The notes below the pieces were generated by a model. It saw only the letters and a list, made by a program, of their open reading frames with translations, was not told where the DNA came from and made no database searches. Position numbers and translations under genes: made by a program. Positions 1 through 10,975 of a stretch of 64,000 nt of DNA are shown here, piece after piece. Position 1 is the first letter of the stretch. Each line of letters starts with the position of its first letter. Origin of the DNA: Lithobates sylvaticus (Eukaryota > Chordata > Amphibia > Anura > Ranidae); NCBI GenBank assembly GCA_028564925.1, contig CM053026.1, positions 603,498,616 to 603,562,615 on the forward strand. Reading direction: 5' to 3'.

Positions 1-312
1 GAGATTACTACGGTAGCACCCTGTATGTCAGGATGCGACAATTTGTCTCTTCAAAAAGAGATTGAGGGGAGATCTACCGACATATACACAGTAATAAAAA
101 CCTGACCGAGGTTCTAACTCATCCCCGCTCTGTCAAAAACGAAAAAAAAAAGAATAAAAAAAAAAAATTATTGAGATTGCAGAATTCTAAAAGGTGTGAA
201 TTGGTTTGCAGAAACAGAGAAAAATAGGGAAGAATTTGAATTTCTGACAATGTTTTATTGCTGTCTGCTTTTCCTATCCAGATAAGTACCACACCCAAAT
301 TTTTTCATTCAA
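1..312. other. No gene seen; A-rich intergenic sequence
   Basis: I see no coding potential or recognised repeat here. There are A-rich runs at about 139-171. The CCACTT-family repeat begins directly after. Confidence 0.6.
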
Positions 313-1117
313 CCACTTAAGCCCCAGACCAATTTGCAGCCAAAGGACCAGGCCCCTTTTTGCGATTCAGGACTGCGTCGCTTTAACTGACAATTGCGCG
401 GTCGTGCGACGTGGCTCCCAAACAAAATTGGCGTCCTTTTTTTCCCACAAATAGAGCTTTCTTTTGGTGGTATTTGATCACCTCTTCGTTTTTTATTTTT
501 TGCGCTATAAACAAAAATAGAGCGACGATTTTGAAAAAAAATGCTATATTTTTTACTTTTTGCTATAATAAATATCCCCAAAAAATATATAAAAAAGCAT
601 ATTTTTTGTAAAAAAAATTGCAATTAGCGATTATTGATTGGTTTGCGCAAAAGTTATAGCGTTTACAAAATTGGGGATAGTTTTATAGCATTTTTATTAA
701 TATATTTTTTTACTTGTAATGGCGGCGATCATCGATTTTTATTGTGACTGCGACATTATGGCGGACACATCGGACATTTTTGACAAATTTTTGGGACCAT
801 TGGCATTTATACAGCAATCAGTGTTATGTAAATGCACTGATTCCTGTGTAAATGACACTGGCAGTGAAGGAGTTAACCACCAGGGGGCTGGGAGGGGTTA
901 AGTGTGACGTGTGTGTTTTTTTTTACTGTAGGGGGCGTGGCTTGACATTCAACATCACTGATCAGCTTTCCCGATGACAGGGAACAGCCGTTCAGTGACA
1001 GTGTCACTAGGAAGCACGGGGAGAGGTTTGTTTTCACATACCTCTCCCCATTCTTCAGCTCTGTGACCCGATCGCAGGACACACGCGGCGATCGGGTCCG
1101 CTGGTCCTGCGGTCACG
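313..1117 (+). repeat. CCACTT-ended interspersed repeat, copy A (3' end incomplete)
   Basis: This is the first of five related repeats in the window (others at 5073, 9615, 21056 and, reversed, 27396). It opens with CCACTTAAG next to a TTAA-like flank, then shows family landmarks: a block ending near 'gacaattgcgcggtcgtgcg' (380-405), a run about 'tggtggtatttgatcacctc' (465-485), very AT-rich sequence (490-720), and 'aatgacactggcag' (850). The matching GAAGTGG end is not found, so the 3' end is lost near 1117. The short reading frames in it are fortuitous. The family is probably a non-autonomous DNA transposon, because complete copies have inverted ends and TTAA flanks; no transposase is present. 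Confidence 0.7.
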
Positions 1118-2317
1118 GAGACATAATAATAATGACATCTATTGATGAAGAGGTATATCGAAACATGTAGGGAGGAGCTTTGAGTGACATCACCCTGTAC
1201 TAGCCTGTGGTGGCTCGCAGTCTGTGTTCGTGTCTGTTACGAATCACCGCTATTATCCCCTTTGTGCCGGGCATGAGTATCCTATCCTCATGTATCTTGT
1301 ATTGTTATGCATACAAATGTATGAATGTCAGAATAGAATTCCTGTGTATATGAAGATGCCATCCACAAACCACAGAGACTACACTTTATCCCAACACCTT
1401 TTACATAGAGGCTAACAAACTAAACAGCATTTTAAATCTCCCTTGATCTGATGTCATATATTCAACAATTAAAGAGGATCTGAAGTCATTACATGAACAT
1501 ACCCAAATCTATAGCTCCACACAGCAGTCGTTCTTCTTATTATACATGTGCGATCCGGGTGCTGCCTACTTTAGCCCATCTCCACCCTCCATCAAGAGAT
1601 ATGAAAAAATATTGATTGTCAGCAAAGTGCCTGTGCACATGTCTCCACCCAAAACTATACTTCCTTGACGCTTTTGCACTCTTGCCTTGCTCACAAGGAT
1701 GGGGAAAGGATATTTTTGGAACTTAAGTCATGTCTAAAATGTCTTCAAGGCCACTTGTCCTCGAACTCGCAACTCCATGCCTTACCTTTAGGGTGAAGAA
1801 AACCACAACCCTAAAATCTGACATTTTATCTCTGTAGCTCCCACCCACAGTGCTTTGGCTTTGGCCAGTGGTAGGTGTACATCTGATCTAGTGGCCCTCT
1901 AATGTTTAAGAGGAATAACACCACAGCCATGGGTGATGGCTAATTCATTGGAGTTCTCTATATCTTGAGAAACCCAGTGATGAGGTTTGTCTATGAGATA
2001 ATAACTATGAATATGAAGGCTTGATTTCCAGAAAAGGTATCTTCAATCAAAGCAATCATGAGCAGCAAAATACTGCTAATCTGAAGCTGATGAACTTGGG
2101 GCTTCTGTGACCAGAAAAAAACTTGTCACAGACAAAGGTGATAACCCTCTGCCACCACTGGGAAGCGTAGACTCTGCCAACGTGGGAAATCTATGGAGTG
2201 ACCAGTCGTGGCCAGAGACCACAGGAAACAGGTCTTGGATTCATTGTGTAACACTCCCAAATTATGGGCCTTGGGTTTCTCATTTGAACAACAGATAGCA
2301 GATGAGTTTACAGATAG
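1118..2317. other. No gene recognised; unique-looking intergenic DNA
   Basis: I find no convincing exon or repeat end. There is a short ATA/ATG-rich stretch at 1122-1140, and a small stem at about 2104-2131 (TCTGTGACC pairing with the TTGTCACAGA side). Reading frames of about 60 codons at 1224-1415 and 2107-2298 show no known domain or codon pattern. Confidence 0.4.
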
Positions 2318-2570
2318 CCATATGCCGTGTACACACGATCAGACTTTCCGGCAGACTTGGTCCGATGGACAATCCGCTGGACTTTGCAGCGGAGGTCCGC
2401 CAGACTTTCCGAACGAGCGGGCTTGCGCACATACGGACAGACTTTCCTGCGGACTAGGTCCGACGGACAATCCGCAGGACTTTCGGCGGAGATCCGACGG
2501 ACTTTCCAAATGAATGGACTTGCCCACACACGGACTAAAGTCCATTCATTTTGAACGTGACTCCAGGTAC
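2318..2570. mobile_element. Fragment of a TACACACG-ended MITE (left end only)
   Basis: The left end reads GCCGTGTACACACGATCAG and is followed by repeated GGACTTTCC and GGTCCGACGG motifs, as in the larger relatives at 34668-35089, 50187-52330 and 54571-63906. The internal 'gaacgtgactccagg' at about 2552-2567 also occurs inside the palindrome at about 50406. No mirrored right end was found downstream, so this is a partial copy. Probably a non-autonomous DNA transposon; superfamily not determined. Confidence 0.6.
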
Positions 2571-3395
2571 GACGCAATAAAGGTAAGAACATAGTCTGCA
2601 AACAGAAAAGACAGGCAGGCAGCAAAAAGCAGGGATCTATCATAACCACTCAGTAAAAATAGGCAGCAGACAGATACAATCACATTACAGGCAGGGAATC
2701 AAGGCAGGAAATAGACATTAATAAGAACCAAAGAACTAGAAAATAGAGTGAAATTGTATCAGATTAGCAGAACAAAAAGGAACATACAGGAAAAGGAATT
2801 TCTTTTCACTTTGCATTAAATCGCAGTTATCCCTGCGAGTAAAAGAAAATTCATTAAAAAAAAGGAAGGGAAAAGTATTGTTTTAGCTTATAAATGGAGG
2901 GTACGCAATAGAGTAATAAAGAAAGAGGAGAAAAATGTGTCTTTTTCCCATTTCTGTCAGCAAATGTTTTTTTCTTTTAAATAGCAAGAGATAAAAATGA
3001 TTTAGAAAGTAGGAATAGTTTTAATATACACTATTTTCCACAAGATGGCAGCACAAAATAGTCTATAGTAAAAAAAATTTGAACGTTAAACTCACATCAG
3101 AATTTAAAGGGTGTGCATAAAATACAGACACAAAAAAGGCACATCATAAAGTAAGATAAAAAAGTAATATTTGGCTGTCAAGTCCTTGAAATAGCAGGGA
3201 AAGGACAAGGATGAAAATCTTTTAGAGTTCAGAGCTCTAACTAACTTTTTAAGTTAGGTGCACATAGAAGGGCTTTGCACGGCACAAACAAACAAAAGGT
3301 TCCCCGGCGCATTTACCAGCTAGCCTGCAAAAAACAAAATGGCCCTGTCTAACAACTTGCAATAAAAAAACAGAGGTTTTAGTCGCACGCATTTG
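2571..3395. other. No gene seen; AT-rich intergenic DNA
   Basis: AT-rich sequence with poly-A and poly-T runs, without a recognised repeat end or coding frame. It runs into the outer inverted repeat that starts at 3396. Confidence 0.45.
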
Positions 3396-3722
3396 ACACA
3401 TTAGAAGCTGGAATTGTCAATGGGATGCATTTGGATGATTTCAACTGCCAATGGGGGTTATTTACTAAAGCAAACTCTACTTTGCACTGAAAGTGCACTT
3501 GGAAGTAAAGTCGCTGTAGATCCGAGGGGGACATGCAAGGAAAATAAAAAACAGCATTTTAGCTTGCACATGATTGGATGATAAAATCAGCAGAGCTTCC
3601 ACTCAATTCAGATCTACCCCTCAGATTTAGAGCGGTTGCACGTCCAAGTGCACTTGCATTGCAAAGTGGATTTGCCTTTCGTAAATAACCCCCATTGTGC
3701 TTTTGCTAGGCTTCTAATGTGT
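3396..3722. mobile_element. Palindromic MITE (3451-3695) inside an outer inverted repeat
   Basis: The inner element starts ATGGGGGTTATTTAC (3451-3465) and ends with its exact complement GTAAATAACCCCCAT (3681-3695). Pairing continues inward imperfectly through GTGCACTTGGA on the left and TCCAAGTGCACTTG on the right, so almost the whole 245 bp can fold back. Just outside it lies a second inverted pair, ACACATTAGAAGC (3396-3408) and GCTTCTAATGTGT (3710-3722). The simplest reading is one MITE inserted into another short inverted-repeat element. A partial relative of the inner element may lie at about 30430-30540. Confidence 0.7.
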
Positions 3723-4247
3723 CTCTGGACCTTGGAATAGTCTCCCTTGTCCTTAATTTATCCATTGCCATATCTGCTCCAACATGGAGACTCTCACATG
3801 TAAAAGTTAGCACTGCACTTTACAGAAGGGCCTTAGTGAGCACTGGTCCACCTGTTTTAGATACTGTGATTTATTCTGGTGGGCTGACCATCCGCTTTCT
3901 TCACCATATATTAAGAGTATCTTTTTAAATTAGTAACTAAAACCTCCAATATGAGATCCATAATCAACAAAAGGGAAACCTGGGCGCAGAGATTGCAGCT
4001 TGTGTATAACTGTATCTGCCAGCGCCCACAGGGAAATTAAAAATAAGACTATGTGAGCATCTGACTGATCTGCTTAATCTTAGCTTATATTATCATATAT
4101 ATTATTGAGTTAGTTGATTCCAGACCACAAAAGCAATACTCATCCTGCTATCTCAGCTTTGGTTAACTTATCACCTAAAGAGATAAGCCTAATGGATAAT
4201 CTGGCAATGGTGCTGTCAGGTGCTAGGGAGTGAAATCTACACTTAGA
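3723..4247. other. No gene recognised
   Basis: Intergenic DNA between two MITEs. A 69-codon frame at 3719-3928 has no recognisable domain. No RNA gene or repeat end seen. Confidence 0.45.
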
Positions 4248-4648
4248 CCCCTTTCACACTGGGGCGCTTTGCAGGCGCTATTTTGCTAAAAATATCGCCT
4301 GCAAAGCACCCTGAAAGAGCCACTGCTGTCTCTCAGGGCTTTCACACACTGGAGCGGTGCACTGGCAGGACGCAAAAAAAAAGTCCTGCTAGCAGCAGCT
4401 TTGGATCGGTGAAGGAGCGGTGTATACACCGCTCCTAAACAGCTCCTGCTCATTGAAATCAATGGGGCAGCACGGCTATACTGGAGGGCATAACGCTGCT
4501 GCAGCAGTGCTTTGCAGTGTTTTTAACCCTTTCTTGGCCACTAGCGGGGGGTAAAAGCACCCCACTAGCGGCCGAATAGCACCGCAAAATTGACGGTAAA
4601 GCTTTGCTTTACCGCCAATGCACCCACCGCCCCAGTGTGAAAAGGGGC
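4248..4648. mobile_element. MITE with CCCTTTCACACTGGGGC inverted ends
   Basis: Left end CCCCTTTCACACTGGGGCG (about 4248) is matched in reverse complement at the right end by the segment ending AGTGTGAAAAGGGG (4633-4647). The interior has GC-rich short repeats such as GAGCGGTG and AGCACCG. It has no coding capacity. The ends resemble non-autonomous hAT-type elements, but I could not define a clean 8-bp target duplication. It abuts, or interrupts the left end of, the next repeat (4651-5068). Confidence 0.65.
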
Positions 4649-4650
4649 CA

Positions 4651-5068
4651 AAAAGAGAAGTATGGCCCATACCTTTTTGGCAATACTTCTCTTCTGGGCC
4701 ACAGGAGTGCACTTACCTTTGCTCTACCGTGACCCAGATTCAGCAGGCTACTGCTCCCTACCAACTGATGTGGCAGAGCTGCTCCAAGATCAGAAAGGAC
4801 ATTGACCAAATTGTTGGGATCCATGCAGCTGTTTGATTGACAGCTAGCTCCACCTCTCAGCAGGTGGCTGAAAGCCAGCTGTGCCCATCCCCTTTCCTGC
4901 CTGGTGCTCCAATGAGTGCTGGAGGGGCAGAGCGGAGAGCCGACCAAGAACTAAGCCATCAGCAGTCATGTGCTTGTTCAATATATGGGATTAGAGTGAC
5001 GTGATGCTGCAGCATAAAGGTGAGTATGTAGGGTTTTTTTTTTTTGTTATATAGCCCAAACTTCTTCT
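4651..5068. mobile_element. TTAAAG-class MITE with GAGAAGTATGG end
   Basis: The left part reads AGAGAAGTATGGCCC and the right end is ACTTCTTC followed by TTAA at 5069-5072. The same family is seen at 38423, where the left end is TTAA plus AGGAGAAGTATGGC. The interior shares 'ccacaggagtgca' with that copy. The right TTAA is also the left TTAA of the CCACTT repeat copy B, so two elements share one target motif. Non-coding. Confidence 0.6.
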
Positions 5069-5072
5069 TTAA

Positions 5073-5934
5073 CCACTTGCCAAACAGCGCACAACAATGT
5101 ATGTTGGCACAATGGCACGGCTGGGCAAATGGGCGTACCTGTATGTCCCCTTTAAGACTCTATGTCTGCTGGATTGTGACACAGAGCGACAAAACGGGGA
5201 GATGCCCATGTAAACAAGGCATTTCCCTGTTCTGCCTAGGAACATGACAGGGATCTACTGCCCCCTGTCATCGGGAGCTGTGATCTCTGTCATGTTGTAG
5301 TGAGCCCATCCCTCCACAGTTAGAATCACTCCCTAGGACACACTTAACCCCTTGATCGCCCCCTAGTGTTTAACCCCTTCCCTGCCAGTGTCATTTACAC
5401 AGTAATCAGTGAATTGTTATAGCACTGATCACTGTATAAATGTCACTGGTACCAAAATAGTGTCAAAAGTGTCCAATGTGCCCGCTGCAAAAAAAAAAAG
5501 AAAATCGCAGATCGCCGCCATTACTAATAAAAAAAGATTATAATAAAAATGCCATAAATCTATCCCCTATTTTGTAGACGCTATAACTTTTGCGAAAACC
5601 AATCAATATACGCTTATTGCAATTTTTTTTACCAATAATATTTAGAAGAATACATATTGGCCTAAACTGAGAAAGAAATTCGTTTTTTTTTTATGTTTTT
5701 TGGGGATATTTATTATAGCAAAAAATTTTAAATATTGTTTTTTTTTAAATTGTCGCTCTTTTTTTGTTTATAGCACAAAAAATAAAAACCGCAGAGGTGA
5801 TCAAATACCACCAAAATAAAGCTCCATTTTGTTTGGGTGCAACGTCATGCGATGTCAGTTAAAAGGACGCAGTGCCATATCGCAAAAAAGTGCTCTGGTC
5901 AGGAAGGGGGTAAATTCTTCCAGGGCTGAAGTGG
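5073..5934 (-). repeat. CCACTT-ended repeat, copy B, complete, reversed
   Basis: Bounded by TTAA at 5069-5072 and 5935-5938, with inverted ends CCACTTG and GAAGTGG. The interior is copy A read backwards: GTCATTTACAC near 5390, the AT-rich core at about 5490-5790, and 'gatcaaataccaccaaaa' at 5798-5815. About 860 bp, non-coding. TTAA flanks on both sides suggest piggyBac-like target choice, although the transposase responsible is not in the window. Confidence 0.75.
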
Positions 5935-6069
5935 TTAATAAAGCCTCAATAAATGTGTCACTTACTGTAGATCCAAAATGTCAGCAAACTGTAACATTAA
6001 ATCGTATTTTCACTTTTGCAGCAAGACTGGGATAACAAATACTTTATATTTGTTACATTTTTTCAATTA

Positions 6070-7000
6070 ACATAGCATTATTATTATATTATTATTATAC
6101 ACGATTTATATAGTGCCAACAGTTTATGTATCGCTTTACAATGTAGAGGGGGGACAGCACATATACAGTACAGTTCAATACAAAAGGTACAGGAGGGCCC
6201 TGCTCGTAGAGCTTACATTCTAAAGGGAGGGGGTAGTGGTACAAAAGGTCATAGATGCGGGGAATGATTTGATGGGGGTGGCTCGGGACAGTTGTTAGGT
6301 GGGTGTGGGATAGGCTTCCCTGAATAAGTGAGTTTTCAGGGATCTCCTAAAGGTGGACAGCTTAGGGGCTGATTGGATATACCAGGGCAGGGAGTTCTAG
6401 AGGATGGGAGAGGCTCTGGAGAAGTCCTGAATGGCAAGCGTGAGAGGAGGTAACAAGGGAGCTAGAGAGCAGGAGGTCCTGGAAGGAGCGGAGGGGGCGA
6501 TTAGGGCGATATCTGCAAATGAGGTTGGTGATGTAGCTGGGGGCGATGTTGTGGATGGCGTTGTATGTTGTGGTTAGCATTTTGAACTTTATACAGTGGG
6601 GTAGGGGAAGCCAGTGAAGGGATTGGCAGAGAGGGGCAGCAGTCATGGATTGCTTAGTGAGGTGTATTAGTCTAGCAGCAGCATTCATAATAGACTGAAG
6701 GGGGGAATAGATATTAAGGAGAGGGTTGTGGGAAATAATCAAGGAGTGAATAAGTTGCTTTGTGGTGTCATTAGTCAGGAATTCTGGAGATGTTGCGGAG
6801 GTTAAGGTGGCAGGATTTAACCAGTCATTGGATGTGGGGGCTGAAGGAGAGGTCAGAGTCAAGGATTACACCCAGCACCCTGGCCAATGGTTGTGCTGTT
6901 GATCTTAATGGTAAAGTCATGGGGGGGGACCAGAAAGCAGGAAATAGCTCAGTTTTAGAAAGATTGAGAAAGCATTACAGCGCGGACTGAAAATGCTGGA
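6070..7000 (-). pseudogene. L2-type LINE relic: reverse-transcriptase C-terminal part and 3' tail
   Basis: Read on the minus strand, 6862-6362 gives 166 codons containing LQSIMNAAARLI, LHWLPLPHCIKFK and APSYITNLI, which are hallmarks of the C-terminal part of L2/CR1-superfamily ORF2. A frame further upstream (about 6870-6800) reads ILDSDLSFSPHIQ, another family motif, in a different register, so the copy is frameshifted. The 3' part (6360-6075) ends with an (ATA)n-like tail at 6074-6097, the usual terminus of L2-type LINEs. The last ~50 bases match the tail at 53095-53165. This is a dead, strongly 5'-truncated copy: endonuclease and most of the RT are absent. Confidence 0.8.
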
Positions 7001-7039
7001 GTAACTGATGGTGGGGAACAACTCATTGCGTGGGAATTT

Positions 7040-8323
7040 TTTTCGGAGATGCCGACTTCTACTTTCCTTACAGCTCCTGAGGGAGACAGTAGCGTGATGA
7101 GCATGCCGCTGGGGTTGGGACCAGTGGTATATACCCAAACTATGTTCTGCCAGATCATAGGGAGACACACATCTCAATGGTACACGACACCCAGCTGGTC
7201 AGAGCTGTACAGCAGCACATTTCAACTGCAGCAAGCACCCAAATTGCTGTTATACGAATTGGGGAGACCCATGTGATCCAGAGGCTATAATCCTCAAGTT
7301 CCTCAGGTGAGGAGGGGCCAGGTATTGTTGATGTGGGGTTACCTAGATTCAAGCACCATTACGGGTCCATGGCGGGGATAGCAGATTGGGGGTCGGTAGC
7401 CAACACATAGTGGGACTGTGAGGCAGAGGAAGAAGAGGGGCCCCAAGTCCTTGAGCAGACAAAAAAGATATTTGGGGGGCACACCCTAAAGAATGCATTA
7501 AGATGGTGCTGCCGTAAGACCATACAACAGAACAAACATATTACAGCGCACACATGCAAAACTGACATTTACCTCCAGCAACTCTATTTAAAAGCACCTA
7601 GACAGACATTTTCAAAAAACATTATCAAAAAATATGGGGATTTGGTCACACCATATTGCTATATGGTGCTTAAGCCCACTTACTGCGACAAAGTACCCCA
7701 TGATTAGTGGGTCCTACACTATCCATAGATCGGGAGATCCTGCTTCTCTGAACCAAGGGAGATATACTCCTCTATATGGGAGAACATGAGGTCTCCACCC
7801 ATGATACAGGTGGTCACTAATTGAGGTACTTACTGAGTGGGGTGCTCCACCCAAAAGGATTTGGTCAAAATCCATACAATAGACAAAAAAGATATTTGGG
7901 GGGCACACCCTAAAGAATGCATTAAGATGGTGCTGCCGTAAGACCATACAACAGAACAAACATATTACAGCGCACACATGCAAAACTGACATTTACCTCG
8001 AGCAGGACGCGCCAGAGAAGGAACATTTTGCCCAGTTAAGGCAATGTGCCAAGGTGCTTGGCTCCTGTATTCTTTTACAGAGAGGAGGCCTGACTTATCC
8101 CCATGACACACTATGGTCGAGCTCAAGTACAAAATGAGGCTTACAGCCACCTCATTACTCAAGCAAAAAAAACCTTCATCTCACCAGGGATGAGCTGCCA
8201 AGATTTTGAAGTTCCAAAGAATAGTATAATGACGGGTGGCTCTGACTTCCCATATGTGCCACGGAAAGTCATGGAAGAAGTCAAGGCAAAGAGGACGAAG
8301 TTTGGGACTTTCTCTGTCCTTTA
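7040..8323 (+). pseudogene. Possible processed pseudogene or exon remnant, identity unknown
   Basis: The plus strand carries protein-like stretches in several frames: near 7090-7270 (for example YVLPDHRETHISMVHDTQ and QIAVIRIGETHVIQR), then LEQDAPEKEHFAQLRQ at about 8000, and a frame ending SDFPYVPRKVMEEVKAKR followed by a stop at 8322-8324. They read like parts of one coding region in the same orientation, broken by stops and shifts, with the 7459-7999 insertion in the middle. The bases on each side of that insertion (…CTTGAGCAG and GAGCAGGACG…) would make a continuous frame. I do not recognise the protein. It could instead be a degenerate transposase. No poly(A) tail is evident, so 'processed' is a guess. 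Confidence 0.3.
7459..7999. mobile_element. Insertion with 117-bp identical direct terminal repeats and 6-bp target duplication
   Basis: Positions 7457-7575 and 7881-7999 are identical over 119 bp and lie 424 bp apart. GAGCAG occurs immediately before the left copy (7453-7458) and immediately after the right copy (8000-8005), as expected for a target duplication. The interior is about 305 bp and has no reading frame of note. The layout resembles a miniature terminal-repeat retroelement, but the repeat ends are not the usual TG…CA, so a Penelope-like or other direct-repeat element is also possible. Perfect identity of the repeats suggests a recent insertion. It is non-coding and depends on other elements. 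Confidence 0.55.
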
Positions 8324-8340
8324 ACATCTGAGAGATCGTG

Positions 8341-9610
8341 TGGACCTTGTGCTCTAGCTACCCCTCTGTGCCTTATAGTCAGCTGTGTGCCTGTTAAAGG
8401 GGACCCCGGCAGGTGTCCTGAAGAGTTCTGTCCAGATAATCTCCTATTTCAGAGGGAAGTTTGAAGTTTGCTGTTTGTTTCAAGCCTGAACTTCATTATA
8501 GCTTACTCAGAAAGGAAGAGCAAGTCCTCAAGTTGTACATACAGTTCATATCTTTGGAATATCCAACCACTTCCCTCACCCCTATCCAAATTCTCAAAAA
8601 AAAATAAAAACACACAACACAACATCCCCTAGACTGGTCCTTGAAAAAACAGTGAATGAGCCTGTTGTACGCCTGGCTGTGGGCCAGATGTTTGGGAAGA
8701 CCTGGACTATATTCCTTCGGCTCCTATGTGAATAGCACTACAGAGGGTTAAAATTTTAGCAACTGCCCTCCTGCATTGTATGTTAATGAAACATCTAAAA
8801 GGTACAATTTTTTTTCCTTTAAAGTTAGGTATGCTGCATGAATGGAAACATAACAAATGTATAATTGAGTTTTCTCAAATTTGACTGCAAAAGTGGAAAT
8901 AGGCTTTAAGCCCTGGTTCAAATCTCCCCGGTTTCAATGCAGCCAAATTTGCTCGGGCACAGCAGCCCATTCATTTGAATAGGCTATTGTAACCACTAAA
9001 AACACAGGGAAATTGTCCCTGCACCTTTCCAGTAAAAGACGGGCCACATGGAAACCACAGTTCTGTTCCCAGTGTGTAGGGGTGCCATTAGGAGTAATGA
9101 TACCCCCACACATCTCCTAAACTGCATTGTGTTTTTTCTGCAGGTGCGGGAAGGCATGCAATTACACACCTTCCCACAGCCCACAGTAATGTGAACCTCA
9201 TACAACATAATGCAATATGCATTGAGACCAGTAAAATTAAGAAATATTTAACTTTTTAATTTTAGGTTAGGTGCCAATGGCAGAAACAACTCATTACATT
9301 ACTCATTATCGCTACAAAAGCACTTGATTTTTACCAGCTGGGTTGTAGACAACACAGATGAAGAAAGTAAGTTGACACTCATTTTATCATTGTTCATTGT
9401 ATTTACAGGACTTAGGGGGGTAGCTAGAGTTTTTTTTTAGGAAATTCTAAAATTGCCTTTAAAATAGTATGCTTTTTTTAAGTAACTGATATAATTACCT
9501 GAAAGTATAAGCCTCTTGTAATCTTCTATACAACATTGCTCAGACTGGGAGGGCAAAAGCAGCAAAAGGAGTAGTCACAGTCTGGGGGAAAGGACAAGAC
9601 CTAGTTTTAC
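8341..9610. other. No gene recognised; possible old repeat at about 8908-9197
   Basis: At 8908-8925 the sequence reads CCCTGGTTCAAATC, and near 9191 a TGTGAACC motif occurs in opposite sense, which could be the degraded ends of a MITE. Between them are short mirrored pieces around TGTAGGGGTG and CCCCCACACA. Otherwise there is no coding or RNA-gene signal. CTTAA at 9610-9614 starts the flank of copy C. Confidence 0.3.
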
Positions 9611-9614
9611 TTAA

Positions 9615-10453
9615 CCACTTCAATACCAGGCACTTCCTGCCCAGACTAATTTTCAGCTTTCAGCGCTGTCGCAGTTTGAATGACAATTGCGCGGTCATAC
9701 AACACTGTACCCAAACAGAATTTTTATCATTTTGTTCGCATAAATTGAGCTTTCTTTTGGTGGTATTTGCTCACCTCTGCGATTTTTATTTTTTGCGCAA
9801 CAAATAAAAAAAGACCAAAAATTTTGAAAAAAAACAAGTTTTTCTTTGTTTCTGTTAAAATTATTTGTAAATAAGTAAGTTTTCTTCTTCAATGACAGGC
9901 ACTGATATGGCTGCACTGATGGGCACTAATAAGGTGGCACCAATGAGGTGGCACCAATGAGGTGGTACTGATGAGATGCCACTGACATTCACTGATGATG
10001 GGCGGCACTGATGGGCACTGATAGGTGGCACTGGTATGCAGAACTGATGGGCACTCATAAGCGGCACTGATGGGCACTTATGGGTGGCAATGATGGGTAC
10101 TTGTGGGTGGCATCTGAGGGGGGGCTGCGCTGATAAACAATCAGCGCAGACCCCCCCTGTCAGGAGAGCCGCCGATTGGCTCTCCTTTACTCGCATCTGT
10201 CAGACGCGAGTGAGGAAAAGCCGATCACCAGCTTTTCCTGTTGACATCGTGATCAGCCGTGATTGCCAGAGGCTCTTTACCGAGATCAGTGTATCGGTGT
10301 GTCAGACTGACACACCGCTCCACCAATCGATGTGATGCGCGCCCCCATGGCCGCGCAGCTGCATGTTATCCTGAAGGACGTCATATGACGCCCAGTCAGG
10401 ATAACAGAACCACTTCCCGGACGTCAATATGCTATTGACCGGGCGGGAAGTGG
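9615..10453 (+). repeat. CCACTT-ended repeat, copy C, complete
   Basis: The best copy for defining the family. TTAA flanks (9611-9614 and 10454-10457), left end CCACTTCAATACCAGGCAC, right end GGGCGGGAAGTGG. The interior holds an array of short GGCACTGATGGGCAC-like units (about 9895-10090) that other copies lack, a copy-specific expansion. The right-hand TTAA doubles as the left TTAA of the AGTGTTACTAAAC element that starts at 10458. No transposase; probably mobilised in trans. Confidence 0.8.
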
Positions 10454-10790
10454 TTAAAGTGTTACTAAACCCAGATCCTGCATTCACTATATCTGGTCTC
10501 CCACAGAACACAGAACATGGAAATGCCATTATTTTAGTAAATATAAACGGATAAATACCCTTTTCCATCAGCAGTATATAGAAGTTAGAGCAATCTTGTG
10601 ACTTGTATCAGTGTGAGCTTGTAGGAGGAGTTTTCATTCCTCCCACGATTGTCCTATCAGTCTTCAAGACCCCTGATCCTCTGTCTGGACAGTGCTGATT
10701 GGCCCTGTGCTGATCACATGCACCCTCCCAAGAAAAAATAAAATCTCTAGCAATACACACCAAACTGTGCAGCCTGACTCCATAGACTGT

Positions 10791-10805
10791 AAATATTACC
10801 GTGTT
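10791..10805 (+). repeat. 5' target-site duplication of the L1 (15 bp)
   Basis: AAATATTACCGTGTT, identical to 16601-16615. It spans the junction between the outer element E1 and the first bases (CCGTGTT) of the TA-flanked MITE, so it dates the L1 as later than both. Confidence 0.9.
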
Positions 10806-10975
10806 GGGGGCGTGGCCAAGACCGGCATGTGAGAGGACGCATCTCCCACAGCTCCCGGCGTTGATCCTGCACCGATCCTCCCCCAGCCACCCAACCGAGC
10901 TCTAAGCGCCCTATGCTGCACACCTACCTTCAGGAGACCCCCGCGGAACCACCACCGGCCCTCTGCACCAGAGGA
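10806..10975 (+). promoter_or_regulatory. L1 5' untranslated region, presumed internal promoter
   Basis: GC-rich leader upstream of ORF1. L1-type elements carry their promoter here; no TATA box is visible, which fits an internal, TATA-less promoter. An upstream in-frame ATG at 10913 could extend ORF1 by 21 codons. Confidence 0.5.

Noticed and set aside
8908-8925. B-box-like GGTTCAAATC suggesting a tRNA-derived SINE
   Set aside because: No A-box at the expected distance and no A-tail or duplication.
10913-10975. Earlier ATG as the ORF1 start
   Set aside because: Cannot be excluded, but the extension is proline-rich leader-like sequence, and the ATG at 10976 gives a more usual N-terminus.
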